Source: Rhabdothermincola sp037478855 (GTDB lineage Bacteria; Actinomycetota; Acidimicrobiia; Acidimicrobiales; Acidimicrobilacustridaceae). From it: a stretch of 64,000 nt of DNA. The notes under the pieces were generated by a model, which saw nothing but the letters and a program-made list of their open reading frames with translations, searched no databases and had not been told where the DNA came from. The stretch is from positions 1-64,000 of the forward strand of contig JBBFLY010000003.1 in assembly GCA_037478855.1 (NCBI GenBank). Direction: 5' to 3'. The position numbers and the translations under genes are program-made. Shown one piece after another: positions 33,899-42,040 of this stretch (positions within the stretch are counted from its first letter, which is position 1; every line of letters starts with the position of its first letter).

Positions 33899-34414
33899 TC
33901 AGCCGCGGTAGCGCGCCCGTGAGGCCTCGATCTCGGCCCATGCTGCCTCCCGCCCCTCCCAGCCCGCGACGATCGAGTACTTCTCCGGCTCCAGGTCCTT
34001 GTAGATCGTGAAGAAGTGGCGGATCTCCGCGAGGAGGTTCTCGTGGAGATCGACGATGTCGTAGGTCTCGCTGAACCGGGGATCCCGGGGGTCGACGCAG
34101 ATGATCTTGGCGTCGCGGCCCTTCTCGTCCTCCATCCACAGGACCCCAACCGGGCGGGCGGTCACGATGCAGCCGGGGAACGTTGGATCCTCGAGCAGGA
34201 CGAGCGCGTCGAGGGGGTCCTGATCTTCGGCGAGCGTGTCGGGGACGAACCCGTAGTCAGTGGGGTAGACGGTCGCGGAGAACAACCGACGATCGAGGCG
34301 GATGCGCCCCGTCTCGTGGTCCATCTCGTACTTGTTCCGGCTTCCCTTGGGGATCTCGACGATGACGTCGATCACTTCGCTCGGGTTCGTGTCGGTCGGG
34401 TTCATGTCGAGCAT
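33899..34414 (-). CDS. ppa: Inorganic pyrophosphatase
   Basis: A 171-residue family I soluble pyrophosphatase. VIVEIPKGSRNKYEMD at the N-terminus, LFSATVYPTDYGFVPDTLAEDQDPLDALVLLED with the metal-binding Asp cluster (read in part), and EKGRDAKIICV are diagnostic. ATG at 34414 or at 34405 (MNPTDTN) could start it. It is divergent from the glycosyltransferase at 34540 and precedes lhgO on the same strand. Confidence 0.95.
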   Translation of the reverse strand: MLDMNPTDTNPSEVIDVIVEIPKGSRNKYEMDHETGRIRLDRRLFSATVYPTDYGFVPDTLAEDQDPLDALVLLEDPTFPGCIVTARPVGVLWMEDEKGRDAKIICVDPRDPRFSETYDIVDLHENLLAEIRHFFTIYKDLEPEKYSIVAGWEGREAAWAEIEASRARYRG

Positions 34415-34539
34415 TCTTGCCTGGTGCGTTCACCAGGGCTGAGCCGAGGTCATCGACGCACACCGGGGTTGAGCCGGCGCGATCGAGGAAGCTGCTGCTC
34501 CCGTGAGGAGTTGGCCCCAGGAACCTGCATCCTTGAGCC

Positions 34540-35682
34540 ATGGTGGTGACCGTCGGCCTCCTCGTCGTCGGGTGGTTCGGCGGGTGGCTGCTGTTCTGGC
34601 GGCTGCCCCGGTTGCACCGGGTTCCTCAGCTCGCTGAACAGGCAGATGCCTCAGCGGTCCTCGACTGCACCGTGGTCGTACCGGCACGTGACGAGGAGCA
34701 GTCGCTTCCGGTCCTGCTCGAGTCGTTGACCGGACAAGCCCCCCGGCCCGCGGAGGTGATCGTGGTCGACGACGGCTCCACCGACCGCACCCGTGCTGTC
34801 GCCCAGTCGTTCCCCGGCGTGACGGTCGTCGACGGCGAGCCGGTTCCAGAGGGGTGGACCGGTAAGTCCTGGGCCTGTTGGCAGGGGGCGCGCCTCGCGC
34901 GGGGGCGGCTGCTGGTCTTCGTCGATGCCGACGTCTGCTTCGGAAGCAGCGCGCTCGGGCTCGTCGTCACGCGGGCCGCTTCGCAGGGAGGGCTGTTCTC
35001 GGTCGTCCCCTACCACCGGGTGCAGCGGCGTTACGAGCAGCTCTCGGCCCCGTTCTCGCTGGTCTCCGTGATGGGCGTCGGCGCAGCGGCCGTGGGCCGA
35101 CCGCGGGTGCATGGCGCGTTCGGCCCCTGCCTGGCCTGTTCGATCGAGGACTACTTCGAGGTCGGTGGACACCGATCGGTTCGGGATCGGGTGATCGACG
35201 ACGTTGCGCTGGCTGAGCGCTTCTCGGCGCGCGGCCTTCCTGTTGAGGTGGTGGGAGGCGGCGACGCGATCTCGTATCGCATGTACCCCTCGGGGCTCGC
35301 TCAGCTGGTGGAGGGATGGTCGAAGAACATGGCTGCCGGCGCCGGGTCGCTGCCGTGGGGGCGACAGCTGGTGGTGGCATCTTGGGTCGCAGCGTCGTTG
35401 TCCTCGCTTCAGCTCGGATTGCAGGCAGCCCTGGCCGGTTCGCCCTCACAGGCCCTGGTCGCGTCTGTCGCGTGGGGGGCCTTCGCGGTCCAGCAGCGGG
35501 TGATGCTCAGGCAGCTGGGATCGTTCCGTCGCTGGGTGGCGGTGCTCCATCCCTTCATGACGGTGTTCTTCGCCGGTGTGTTCCTGAGGTCGCTGTGGCT
35601 GACAGTCGTGCGCGGTCACGTCCGTTGGCGTGGGCGCACGATCCCCGTCCGCTCCGCTTCGCCGTCGCCGGTGGATGGGTGA
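34540..35682 (+). CDS. Family 2 glycosyltransferase, CrtQ-like
   Basis: A 380-residue membrane glycosyltransferase. An N-terminal helix (VGLLVVGWFGGWLLFW) precedes the GT2 domain with VVDDGSTDRT, LLVFVDADVCF and DDVALAERFSARGL; two or three helices close the C-terminus. It resembles CrtQ, which attaches glucose to a C30 carotenoid acid. It overlaps the next gene, a CrtO-like acyltransferase, which strengthens this reading. No carotenoid backbone enzymes (crtM/N/P) lie in the window. The substrate is inferred. Confidence 0.78.
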   Translation: MVVTVGLLVVGWFGGWLLFWRLPRLHRVPQLAEQADASAVLDCTVVVPARDEEQSLPVLLESLTGQAPRPAEVIVVDDGSTDRTRAVAQSFPGVTVVDGEPVPEGWTGKSWACWQGARLARGRLLVFVDADVCFGSSALGLVVTRAASQGGLFSVVPYHRVQRRYEQLSAPFSLVSVMGVGAAAVGRPRVHGAFGPCLACSIEDYFEVGGHRSVRDRVIDDVALAERFSARGLPVEVVGGGDAISYRMYPSGLAQLVEGWSKNMAAGAGSLPWGRQLVVASWVAASLSSLQLGLQAALAGSPSQALVASVAWGAFAVQQRVMLRQLGSFRRWVAVLHPFMTVFFAGVFLRSLWLTVVRGHVRWRGRTIPVRSASPSPVDG

Positions 35683-36199
35683 GGTGAGCGAGCTGATGCG
35701 ACCGGCGCAGCTCTCGGTCGGCTGGCTGGTGCTGATCGACTCGCTGGTCTGGCTCGGAGCGAGCCTCCTCGTGGGTCTGCTCGCGCATCGGACGCCGCTC
35801 GCTTGGCTCGGGCGTGACCACCTGCTCACGAGGCTCCGTCGCTTCGAGTGTGATGGCCGCTGGTACGAGCGTCAGCTGCACATCAAGCGTTGGAAGGACC
35901 GGTTGCCTGAGGCGGGGGACTTCTTCGCCGGCGGGTTCTCCAAGCGGTCGCTTCCCAGCTCCGACCCGGCTGTGTTGCGGCGCTTCGTGGCTGAGACCAG
36001 GCGTGCAGAGCTCACCCACTGGGCGCTGCTCGCGCTGGGCCCGGTCTTCTTCCTGTGGAACCCGTGGTGGCTCGCGCTGGCGATGGTGCTCTACGCGATC
36101 GTCGCCAACGTGCCCTGCCTGCTGGTCCAGCGCTACAACCGTGCTCGGCTGGAGCGGGTCCTGCGTCGCTCGCCCGGGGTGCCAGAATGCCCGCCGTGA
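35675..36199 (+). CDS. CrtO-like glycosyl-carotenoid acyltransferase
   Basis: A membrane protein of about 174 residues with two N-terminal and two C-terminal hydrophobic helices. The central motif WYERQLHIKRWKDRLPEAG followed by FFAGGFSKRSLP resembles the KxHKWKxxLPxGG region of the glycosyl-4,4'-diaponeurosporenoate acyltransferase family (CrtO) of staphylococci. It overlaps the CrtQ-like gene by 8 bp if started at ATG 35675; ATG 35696 is also possible. Together the two genes look like the final sugar and acyl steps of a carotenoid glycolipid. Confidence 0.72.
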   Translation: MGEVSELMRPAQLSVGWLVLIDSLVWLGASLLVGLLAHRTPLAWLGRDHLLTRLRRFECDGRWYERQLHIKRWKDRLPEAGDFFAGGFSKRSLPSSDPAVLRRFVAETRRAELTHWALLALGPVFFLWNPWWLALAMVLYAIVANVPCLLVQRYNRARLERVLRRSPGVPECPP

Positions 36200-37230
36200 G
36201 GGTCGAGAAGCTGGCAACGGTCGACGCGTTCGTCGTGTTCGATCTCGAGGAGGCGGAGACGGCATGGGGAGTCGTCCGGTCGGCCCCGAAGATCCTCGTC
36301 GACGGTGCGATCTGGCTGGCTCGCACCCGGACCTACCAGTTGGCTTCGTTTGAGCTGCGGATCGGTGGAGCCTCGGCCGGCATCAACGCCCAGGCTGCGG
36401 ACGTGGATGCGGCCGTCGAGCGGTTCGTCGAGGAGGTCCGGCCCTGGGTGGCGGCCCACCGCTTCCTACCTGATCCGGGTAGGGGGGTGAGCCTCGCTGA
36501 TCTCGAACTGCTTCGCTCCGACGACCCCCGGGGCGCTGGCTACTTCGAGCATCGCGATGCGCTCACGGCGTTGGGCCTCGCGGAGGCCGGCTCGACCGCC
36601 CTCGGTGGGCTCGACGGGCGGCGCGCGGCCGTGGAGTGCTTCGATGCCGTGGGGCCGCTGCTCATCGACGAGCTCGTGGAGCGCGGCGCGAAGGTGGTCG
36701 CGGTGGGCACGGCGAAGGGCACGGTCGTGTCGTCGGAGGGCCTGGACCCGGCGCAGGTGGCCGGCTGCTGGGCGCAGTACGGCCCGGAGCTGGTCGAGCA
36801 TCTCGGCCGGCCGATCTCCCCTGCGGCTGATCTGCCTGGGGTCGAGGTCGACGGGCTCTTCCTCGGGTCGAAGGCGGGTCTGCTCGACCATCACGTCGCG
36901 GGCGGCGTGCGGGCGGGCGTGGTCGTCCCGACCGGCCCGGTGCCGGTCACTGCGAAGGCGCTCGCGATCCTGCGTCGGCGTGGCATCGAGGTCCTCCCCG
37001 ACTTCGTCACCACGGCCGGTTCGCTGTTCGGCGCGCCTTCCGTGGTCGGCGTTGATGCCACCTCGAGTGAGGTCGAGGTGATCCGGGATCTCGTGACCCG
37101 TCGGATCTCCGAGGTGCTCGCTGAGGTTCGCGTTCATGAGGACGGGGCGCTGCTGGCGGCGTGCTACCGGGCGGAGTCGTTCTTGCGCACCTGGTGTCAC
37201 CAGCTGCCGTTCGGCCGTCCGCTTGCCTGA
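36187..37230 (+). CDS. Glu/Leu/Phe/Val dehydrogenase-like protein without catalytic lysine
   Basis: A 347-residue protein with the two-domain layout of amino-acid dehydrogenases: an N-terminal dimerisation-type domain (about 1-130) and a C-terminal Rossmann domain (about 135-300) with VVAVGTAKGTVVSSEGLD. The catalytic GGxKGG motif is changed: the equivalent reads RIGGASAGIN, with Ser at the Lys position. Enzymatic activity as a dehydrogenase is therefore doubtful. Start ATG 36187 lies just inside the CrtO-like gene end (13-bp overlap). Function unknown. Confidence 0.65.
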   Translation: MPAVRVEKLATVDAFVVFDLEEAETAWGVVRSAPKILVDGAIWLARTRTYQLASFELRIGGASAGINAQAADVDAAVERFVEEVRPWVAAHRFLPDPGRGVSLADLELLRSDDPRGAGYFEHRDALTALGLAEAGSTALGGLDGRRAAVECFDAVGPLLIDELVERGAKVVAVGTAKGTVVSSEGLDPAQVAGCWAQYGPELVEHLGRPISPAADLPGVEVDGLFLGSKAGLLDHHVAGGVRAGVVVPTGPVPVTAKALAILRRRGIEVLPDFVTTAGSLFGAPSVVGVDATSSEVEVIRDLVTRRISEVLAEVRVHEDGALLAACYRAESFLRTWCHQLPFGRPLA

Positions 37231-37276
37231 TCGCCGCTGGCAGGAAGCACGCGGTCGCGGCGCGTACGCTCCAGCC

Positions 37277-38665
37277 ATGCCCGGATCCGAGGAGATCGCG
37301 GTCGTCTGGTTTCGTCGTGATCTGCGCCTCGATGACAATCCTGCTTGGGCTGCGGCCACCTCGGAGCGCAGGGCGGTCGTCCCGCTCTTCGTGGTCGATC
37401 CGCGGCTGCTCGACGGGGTTGGTCCCTACCGTCGGAGGCAGCTGCTCGCCACCGTGCAGGCGCTCGACTACGACCTGTTCGACCGGGTGGGTGGTCGACT
37501 GCTGGTCCGTGTCGGGGATCCGGCCGTGGTCGTCCCGCAGATCGTGGCCCGGTATCGGGCCGGCTCGCTCTATCTCAATGCCGATGTGAGCGCCTTCGCC
37601 GCCCGGCGGGACAGCCGGGTGGCGAAGGCGCTCGACGTTCCCGTCCAGAGCTTCTACGGCACGCTGGTCCACCCACCGGGATCGGTCGTGACCACCAAGG
37701 GCACGCTGTCGAAGGTCTTCGGTTCCTTCTTCAAGACCTGGCGCCGGATGCCGCTCGATCCGTGGCCGGAGCCCGGTGATGCCGTGGTGCTCGACCATCC
37801 CGGCGAGCCGCTGCCGGCACTGGACGGCCCTGCGCCGGTGCCGGAGGGTGAGCGTGAGGCCCGCGCCCGCCTCGAGGCGTTCGCCAGCATCGTCGACCAC
37901 TACGGGGATGACCGCGACCGGCTCGATCGTCCGGCGACCTCCCGCCTTTCGGTGGACCTCAGGTACGGCACGCTCTCACCGCGCACCGTGCTCGAGGTGG
38001 TCGGTGACACCACACCCGGTCGCGAGGCCTTCGTCCGCCAGTTGGCCTGGCGGGACTGGTTCGCGCATCTGCTGGCGGAGATGCCCTCGCTGCGAGACCG
38101 GGAGGTGAAGCGCGTCTATGAGGGCATGCCCTGGCGCAACGACCCGGTCGAGATCGCCGCCTGGAAGGGTGGCTTCACTGGCATCCCGATCATCGATGCG
38201 GGGATGCGGGAGCTGCGGGAGACGGGCTGGATGCCCAACCGGGTGCGTCTGCTGTGCGCGTCCTTCCTGGTGAAGAACCTGCTCGTCGACTGGCGGATCG
38301 GCGAGCGTCACTTCCGTCACCTGCTCGTCGACGGTGATGTCGCACAGAACGTGGGGAACTGGCAGTGGGTGGCGGGTACCGGCCTGGACGCCGCTCCCTT
38401 CAACCGGGTCTTCAACCCCGTCACGCAGGCCCGGCGCCATGATCCCGAGGGCACGTATGTGCGCCGATGGGTGCCCGAGCTGGCCGGCCTCGAGGGGGCG
38501 CGGGTCCATGCACCGTGGGAGCTTGATCCGGAGGAGCTGCTTCGTTCGGGGGTGAGGCTGGGCGATGACTACCCGACGCCCATCGTCGACCTGGCGGAGA
38601 GCCGGGCGAGGGCGCTCGAGGCGTACGCCCTGGTGCGGGGCACAGGGAACGCCACCGGCGGGTGA
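37277..38665 (+). CDS. phr: Deoxyribodipyrimidine photolyase (class I CPD type)
   Basis: A 462-residue light-dependent DNA repair flavoprotein. The N-terminal antenna domain begins VVWFRRDLRLDDNPA; the FAD domain contains LAWRDWFAHLLAEMP, GIPIIDAGMRELRETGWMPNRVRLL (read in part), DWRIGERHF and NVGNWQWVAGTGLDAAPFNRVFNP (read in part), typical of CPD photolyases of class I. ATG 37277 directly precedes the fold. One copy of the dispersed palindrome follows 8 bp after the stop and could act as its terminator. Confidence 0.93.
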   Translation: MPGSEEIAVVWFRRDLRLDDNPAWAAATSERRAVVPLFVVDPRLLDGVGPYRRRQLLATVQALDYDLFDRVGGRLLVRVGDPAVVVPQIVARYRAGSLYLNADVSAFAARRDSRVAKALDVPVQSFYGTLVHPPGSVVTTKGTLSKVFGSFFKTWRRMPLDPWPEPGDAVVLDHPGEPLPALDGPAPVPEGEREARARLEAFASIVDHYGDDRDRLDRPATSRLSVDLRYGTLSPRTVLEVVGDTTPGREAFVRQLAWRDWFAHLLAEMPSLRDREVKRVYEGMPWRNDPVEIAAWKGGFTGIPIIDAGMRELRETGWMPNRVRLLCASFLVKNLLVDWRIGERHFRHLLVDGDVAQNVGNWQWVAGTGLDAAPFNRVFNPVTQARRHDPEGTYVRRWVPELAGLEGARVHAPWELDPEELLRSGVRLGDDYPTPIVDLAESRARALEAYALVRGTGNATGG

Positions 38666-38673
38666 CCTCCCCA

Positions 38674-38726
38674 CCGAACCGGTCAGCCGGATGGGCGGAT
38701 TCCGGCACTGCAGCTGACAGGTTCGG
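38674..38726. repeat. Dispersed palindromic repeat, copy 4
   Basis: CCGAACCGGTCAGC pairs with GCTGACAGGTTCGG with one mismatch around a 25-nt loop. It shares the CAGCCGGATGGGCG part with copies 2 and 3 and begins 8 bp past the photolyase stop. Confidence 0.75.
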
Positions 38727-38849
38727 CGGCGGGGCTTCGCTCCAGTCCGTCCCTTCCAGCTCGGGCGGGAGCCAGGAACCGATGTGAGCGCCAATCCGGG
38801 AGCAGCCATCGCCTGCACCGATGGCCCTGCCCGGCTCCGGTTCGCCCGA

Positions 38850-39458
38850 TCAGCCGTCCAGGACCCTGCTGAACAGGAGCTTCATGGCGGCCCGAGCCTG
38901 CTCCACCGTCCGCCCGGTGCTGCGGAGGGCGTCCCAGCAGTTCCAGCCGCCGGCCGCAGCCAGCGCCGCGATGGCGGTCGCCCGCTCCGGGGCGTCGAGC
39001 CGGTTCAGCTCCCGCTGGAACACCGTGACGATCCGTTCCTCGCCGAGCTGGTTGAACCGCGCGCGGGCTCGTCGCAGCTCCGGCGAGAACGGCTCCTGGA
39101 GCAAGGAGGCCCGTCGCACCGGGGTCATCTGCTCGAGGACGCGGCTCCGCTCGAGGATGAACCGCTCCAGGCGCTCCTCGAACGGCAGGTCGGGTGGGAT
39201 GGGGGCGATCAGCGCGCGGATGCGCTCCAGCTGGCGCTGCGCGGCCGCCCGGTAGAGGGCTTCGAGGTCTCCGAAGTGGTGGTAGATCAGCCGCTGGGAG
39301 ATGCGTGCCCGCTGCGCGATGCGGGTGGCGGTCGGTTGGAGATCACCCTCGTCGAGGAGGCTCAGGAGCGCGTCGACGATCGTCGCCCTGGTTCTGACCG
39401 CCCGAGCGGTTCGGCCGTCCGAGGGGACGCTGGCGGTCGCCTCCATGCCCCTCATCAT
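38850..39458 (-). CDS. TetR-family transcriptional regulator
   Basis: A 202-residue repressor with an N-terminal helix-turn-helix (RATIVDALLSLLDEGDLQPT, RIAQRARISQRLIYHHFGDLEALYRAA read in part) and a divergent ligand-binding C-terminal domain. The start is ambiguous among ATG codons at 39458, 39455 and 39446. It is divergent from cobA-hemD at 39544. The short gap has no clear palindrome, so its target is unknown; the DNA-binding helix YHHFG is typical of the family. Confidence 0.88.
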   Translation of the reverse strand: MMRGMEATASVPSDGRTARAVRTRATIVDALLSLLDEGDLQPTATRIAQRARISQRLIYHHFGDLEALYRAAAQRQLERIRALIAPIPPDLPFEERLERFILERSRVLEQMTPVRRASLLQEPFSPELRRARARFNQLGEERIVTVFQRELNRLDAPERATAIAALAAAGGWNCWDALRSTGRTVEQARAAMKLLFSRVLDG

Positions 39459-39543
39459 GTCAGTCGACCGCGGCTCCGCTCCCCGAGGCGTCCCCATCCC
39501 CAGGACCTCCCACGCTCTGCGGCCACCCACGTAGGCTGAGCAG

Positions 39544-41022
39544 GTGACCGTGTACCTCGTCGGAGCAGGGCCCGGCGATCCAGGTCTCCTCACCGTTCGA
39601 GGTGCCGATCTCCTGAGGCGAGCCGACGTGGTGGTCTACGACCGGCTCTCTGCGTCGTCGCTGCTCGAGCTGGCTCCGCCCACCGCCGAGCTGATCGACG
39701 TGGGCAAGGCGCCGGGTCGGGTGACCCGATCGCAGGAGGAGATCTGCGAGCTGCTCATCGAGCGGGGGCGGACCGGCGCCCGGGTGGTGCGCCTGAAGGG
39801 CGGCGACCCGTTCGTCTTCGCGCGCGGCGGGGAGGAGGCGCAGGCGCTGCTCGCCGCCGGTGTGCCCTTCGAGGTGGTGCCGGGGGTCTCCTCGGCGATC
39901 GCCGTGCCGGCCTATGCCGGGATCCCGGTCACCATGCGCTACTCGTCGACGTCGTTCACCGTGGTCACCGGCCACGAGGATCCGACCAAGCCGAGCGAGC
40001 TGGATTGGGAGGCGGTGGCCCGGGTGGGGGGGACGATCATCATCCTCATGGGGGTCGCGCGGCTCGAAGCGATCGTCGGCCGCCTGCTGGCGGGTGGGCT
40101 CTCGCCGGACACGCCCACCGCCGCCATCCGTTGGGGCACCCGTCCCGATCAGCGCACCGTGCGGGCGACCCTCGGGACCATCAGTGCGCACCGGCTGGAA
40201 CCACCTGCGACGATCGTGGTGGGCGCGGTGGCAGCCCTCGACCTCGGCTGGTTCGAGCGGCGCCCTCTGTTCGGGCGGCGCATCGTGGTCACCCGCGCTC
40301 GCCACCAGTCGTCCGCCCTCGTCGCCAGGCTGCGTGAGCTCGGAGCGGAGCCGATCGAGGTGCCGGTCATCGACGTGGTCGACCCACGAGACGGTGGCCG
40401 GGCGCTGCGCGAGGCGCTGGCGCGGATCGCTGAGTACGACTGGCTGGTGGTGACCTCGCCGAACGGGGCGTCCCGGGTGCTCGCCGCCCTCCGGGATGCC
40501 CGCCAGCTGGCCCCGGTGCGGGTCGCGGCCCTCGGTCCGGGCACCGCGGAGGCGCTCCGGTCGGGCAACATCGCTGCGGACCTGGTCCCGCCCCGCTTCG
40601 TCGCCGAGGGCCTGCTCGAGGTCTTCCCGGGACCGACGACGGGCGATCGGGGACGGGTGCTGCTCGCCAGGGCGGCGGTGGCCCGGGAAGCGCTTCCGGA
40701 GGGGTTGGCAGCGCTCGGCTGGAGGGTCGACGTCGTCGAGGCGTACCGGACGGTCGGCGTCCCGGTGGACGAGCGACAGCGGGCGGCGGTCGCCACCGCC
40801 GACACCATCACCTTCACGTCTTCGTCCACGGTCGAGCGCTTCGTCGAAGCCCTGGGGGTGGAGGCCGCACCTCCCACGGTCGTCTGCATCGGTCCCGTCA
40901 CGGCGCAGACCGCGCGGGCACACGGCCTGCACGTCGACGCGGTCGCGCCCGAGCACAGCCTCGACGGACTCGTCGCAGAGCTGGTCCGCCACGCCGGCGA
41001 GACACGGCGCACCACGGCCTGA
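39544..41022 (+). CDS. cobA-hemD: Fused uroporphyrinogen-III C-methyltransferase / uroporphyrinogen-III synthase
   Basis: A 492-residue bifunctional protein. The N-terminal half (about 1-240) is a SAM-dependent methyltransferase: VYLVGAGPGDPGLLTVRG, YDRLSASSLLEL, RLKGGDPFVFARGGEEA and GVSSAIAVPAYAGIPVTMR (read in part). The C-terminal half (about 245-490) is a HemD domain with RIVVTRARHQSSALVARLRELGAEPIEVP (read in part), DWLVVTSPNGASRV and TFTSSSTVERFVEALG. It makes uroporphyrinogen III and also precorrin-2 for siroheme or B12. GTG start at 39544; first gene of a heme cluster with hemB and hemL. Confidence 0.92.
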   Translation: MTVYLVGAGPGDPGLLTVRGADLLRRADVVVYDRLSASSLLELAPPTAELIDVGKAPGRVTRSQEEICELLIERGRTGARVVRLKGGDPFVFARGGEEAQALLAAGVPFEVVPGVSSAIAVPAYAGIPVTMRYSSTSFTVVTGHEDPTKPSELDWEAVARVGGTIIILMGVARLEAIVGRLLAGGLSPDTPTAAIRWGTRPDQRTVRATLGTISAHRLEPPATIVVGAVAALDLGWFERRPLFGRRIVVTRARHQSSALVARLRELGAEPIEVPVIDVVDPRDGGRALREALARIAEYDWLVVTSPNGASRVLAALRDARQLAPVRVAALGPGTAEALRSGNIAADLVPPRFVAEGLLEVFPGPTTGDRGRVLLARAAVAREALPEGLAALGWRVDVVEAYRTVGVPVDERQRAAVATADTITFTSSSTVERFVEALGVEAAPPTVVCIGPVTAQTARAHGLHVDAVAPEHSLDGLVAELVRHAGETRRTTA

Positions 41023-41055
41023 CGGCACCCGCCGGTGGGGACGTAGGCTGGCCGG

Positions 41056-42039
41056 GTGAGCTTTCCCCAGCGACGCCTTCGCCGCCTGCGCCGCACCCCC
41101 GGGCTCCGCCGGCTCGTTGCGGAGACCACCCTCACGGTCGATGACCTGATCGCACCCCTGTTCGTGCGGGAGGGCATCGACGAGCCCCAGCCGATCGGCT
41201 CGCTCCCGGGAGTGGTCCAACACACCCGCGACTCGTTGCGCAAGGAGGTGCGGGAGCTGGCGAGCCTCGGCATCCCTGGCGTGATCCTCTTCGGTGTGCC
41301 CGAGCGCAGAGATCCCCGCGGTTCGGGTGCGTGGGACCCTGACGGGATCGTGCAGGTCGCACTCGCCGATCTCCGCGAGGAGATCGGCGACGAGCTGGTG
41401 CTCATCGCGGATCTCTGCCTCGATGAGTACACCGACCATGGTCACTGCGGCGTGCTCGACGACGACGGGCGGGTCGACAACGACGCCACCCTTGAGCTGT
41501 ATGCGGAGGTTGCCCTCGCTCAAGCCGATGCGGGCGCTGACGTGGTGGCGCCTTCCGGGATGATGGATGGTCAGGTCGCTGCCATCCGTGACGCGCTCGA
41601 CGAGGCCGGACACGATGCGGTGGCGATCCTTGCCTACGCCGCGAAGTTCGCGTCGGCGCTCTACGGTCCCTTCCGCGAGGCGGTCGACGTGACGATCGCC
41701 GGCGGTGGCGACCGCCGGGGCTACCAGCAGGATCCCGCCAACGCCCGCGAAGCCCTGGAGGAGATCCGGCTCGATGTGTCGGAAGGCGCTGATCTGGTGA
41801 TGGTGAAGCCAGCGGTTCCCTACCTCGACATCATCGCCCGCGCCCGTGCCGAGGTCGATCTGCCGATCGCGGCCTACCACGTGTCGGGCGAGTATTCGAT
41901 GATCAAGGCAGCGGCCGCGAACGGTTGGATCGACGGGCTGGCTGTCGCGCTCGAACAGGTCCTGGCGGTGCGACGGGCCGGCGCCGACATCGTGCTCACC
42001 TACTTCGCCCGTGAGCTGGCCGAGGAGCTGACTCGCTGA
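41056..42039 (+). CDS. hemB: Delta-aminolevulinic acid dehydratase (porphobilinogen synthase)
   Basis: A 327-residue enzyme that condenses two ALA molecules to porphobilinogen. Active-site lysines are in LAYAAKFASALYGPFREA and LVMVKPAVPYLD. The metal loop reads DLCLDEYTDHGHCG: the zinc-type enzymes have three Cys here, but the middle one is Asp, giving a mixed zinc/magnesium-type site. GTG start 41056; hemL begins 1 bp past its stop. The cluster supplies uroporphyrinogen III for the hemE-hemH-hemY genes at 9.9-13.4 kb. Confidence 0.94.
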   Translation: MSFPQRRLRRLRRTPGLRRLVAETTLTVDDLIAPLFVREGIDEPQPIGSLPGVVQHTRDSLRKEVRELASLGIPGVILFGVPERRDPRGSGAWDPDGIVQVALADLREEIGDELVLIADLCLDEYTDHGHCGVLDDDGRVDNDATLELYAEVALAQADAGADVVAPSGMMDGQVAAIRDALDEAGHDAVAILAYAAKFASALYGPFREAVDVTIAGGGDRRGYQQDPANAREALEEIRLDVSEGADLVMVKPAVPYLDIIARARAEVDLPIAAYHVSGEYSMIKAAAANGWIDGLAVALEQVLAVRRAGADIVLTYFARELAEELTR

Positions 42040-42040
42040 G

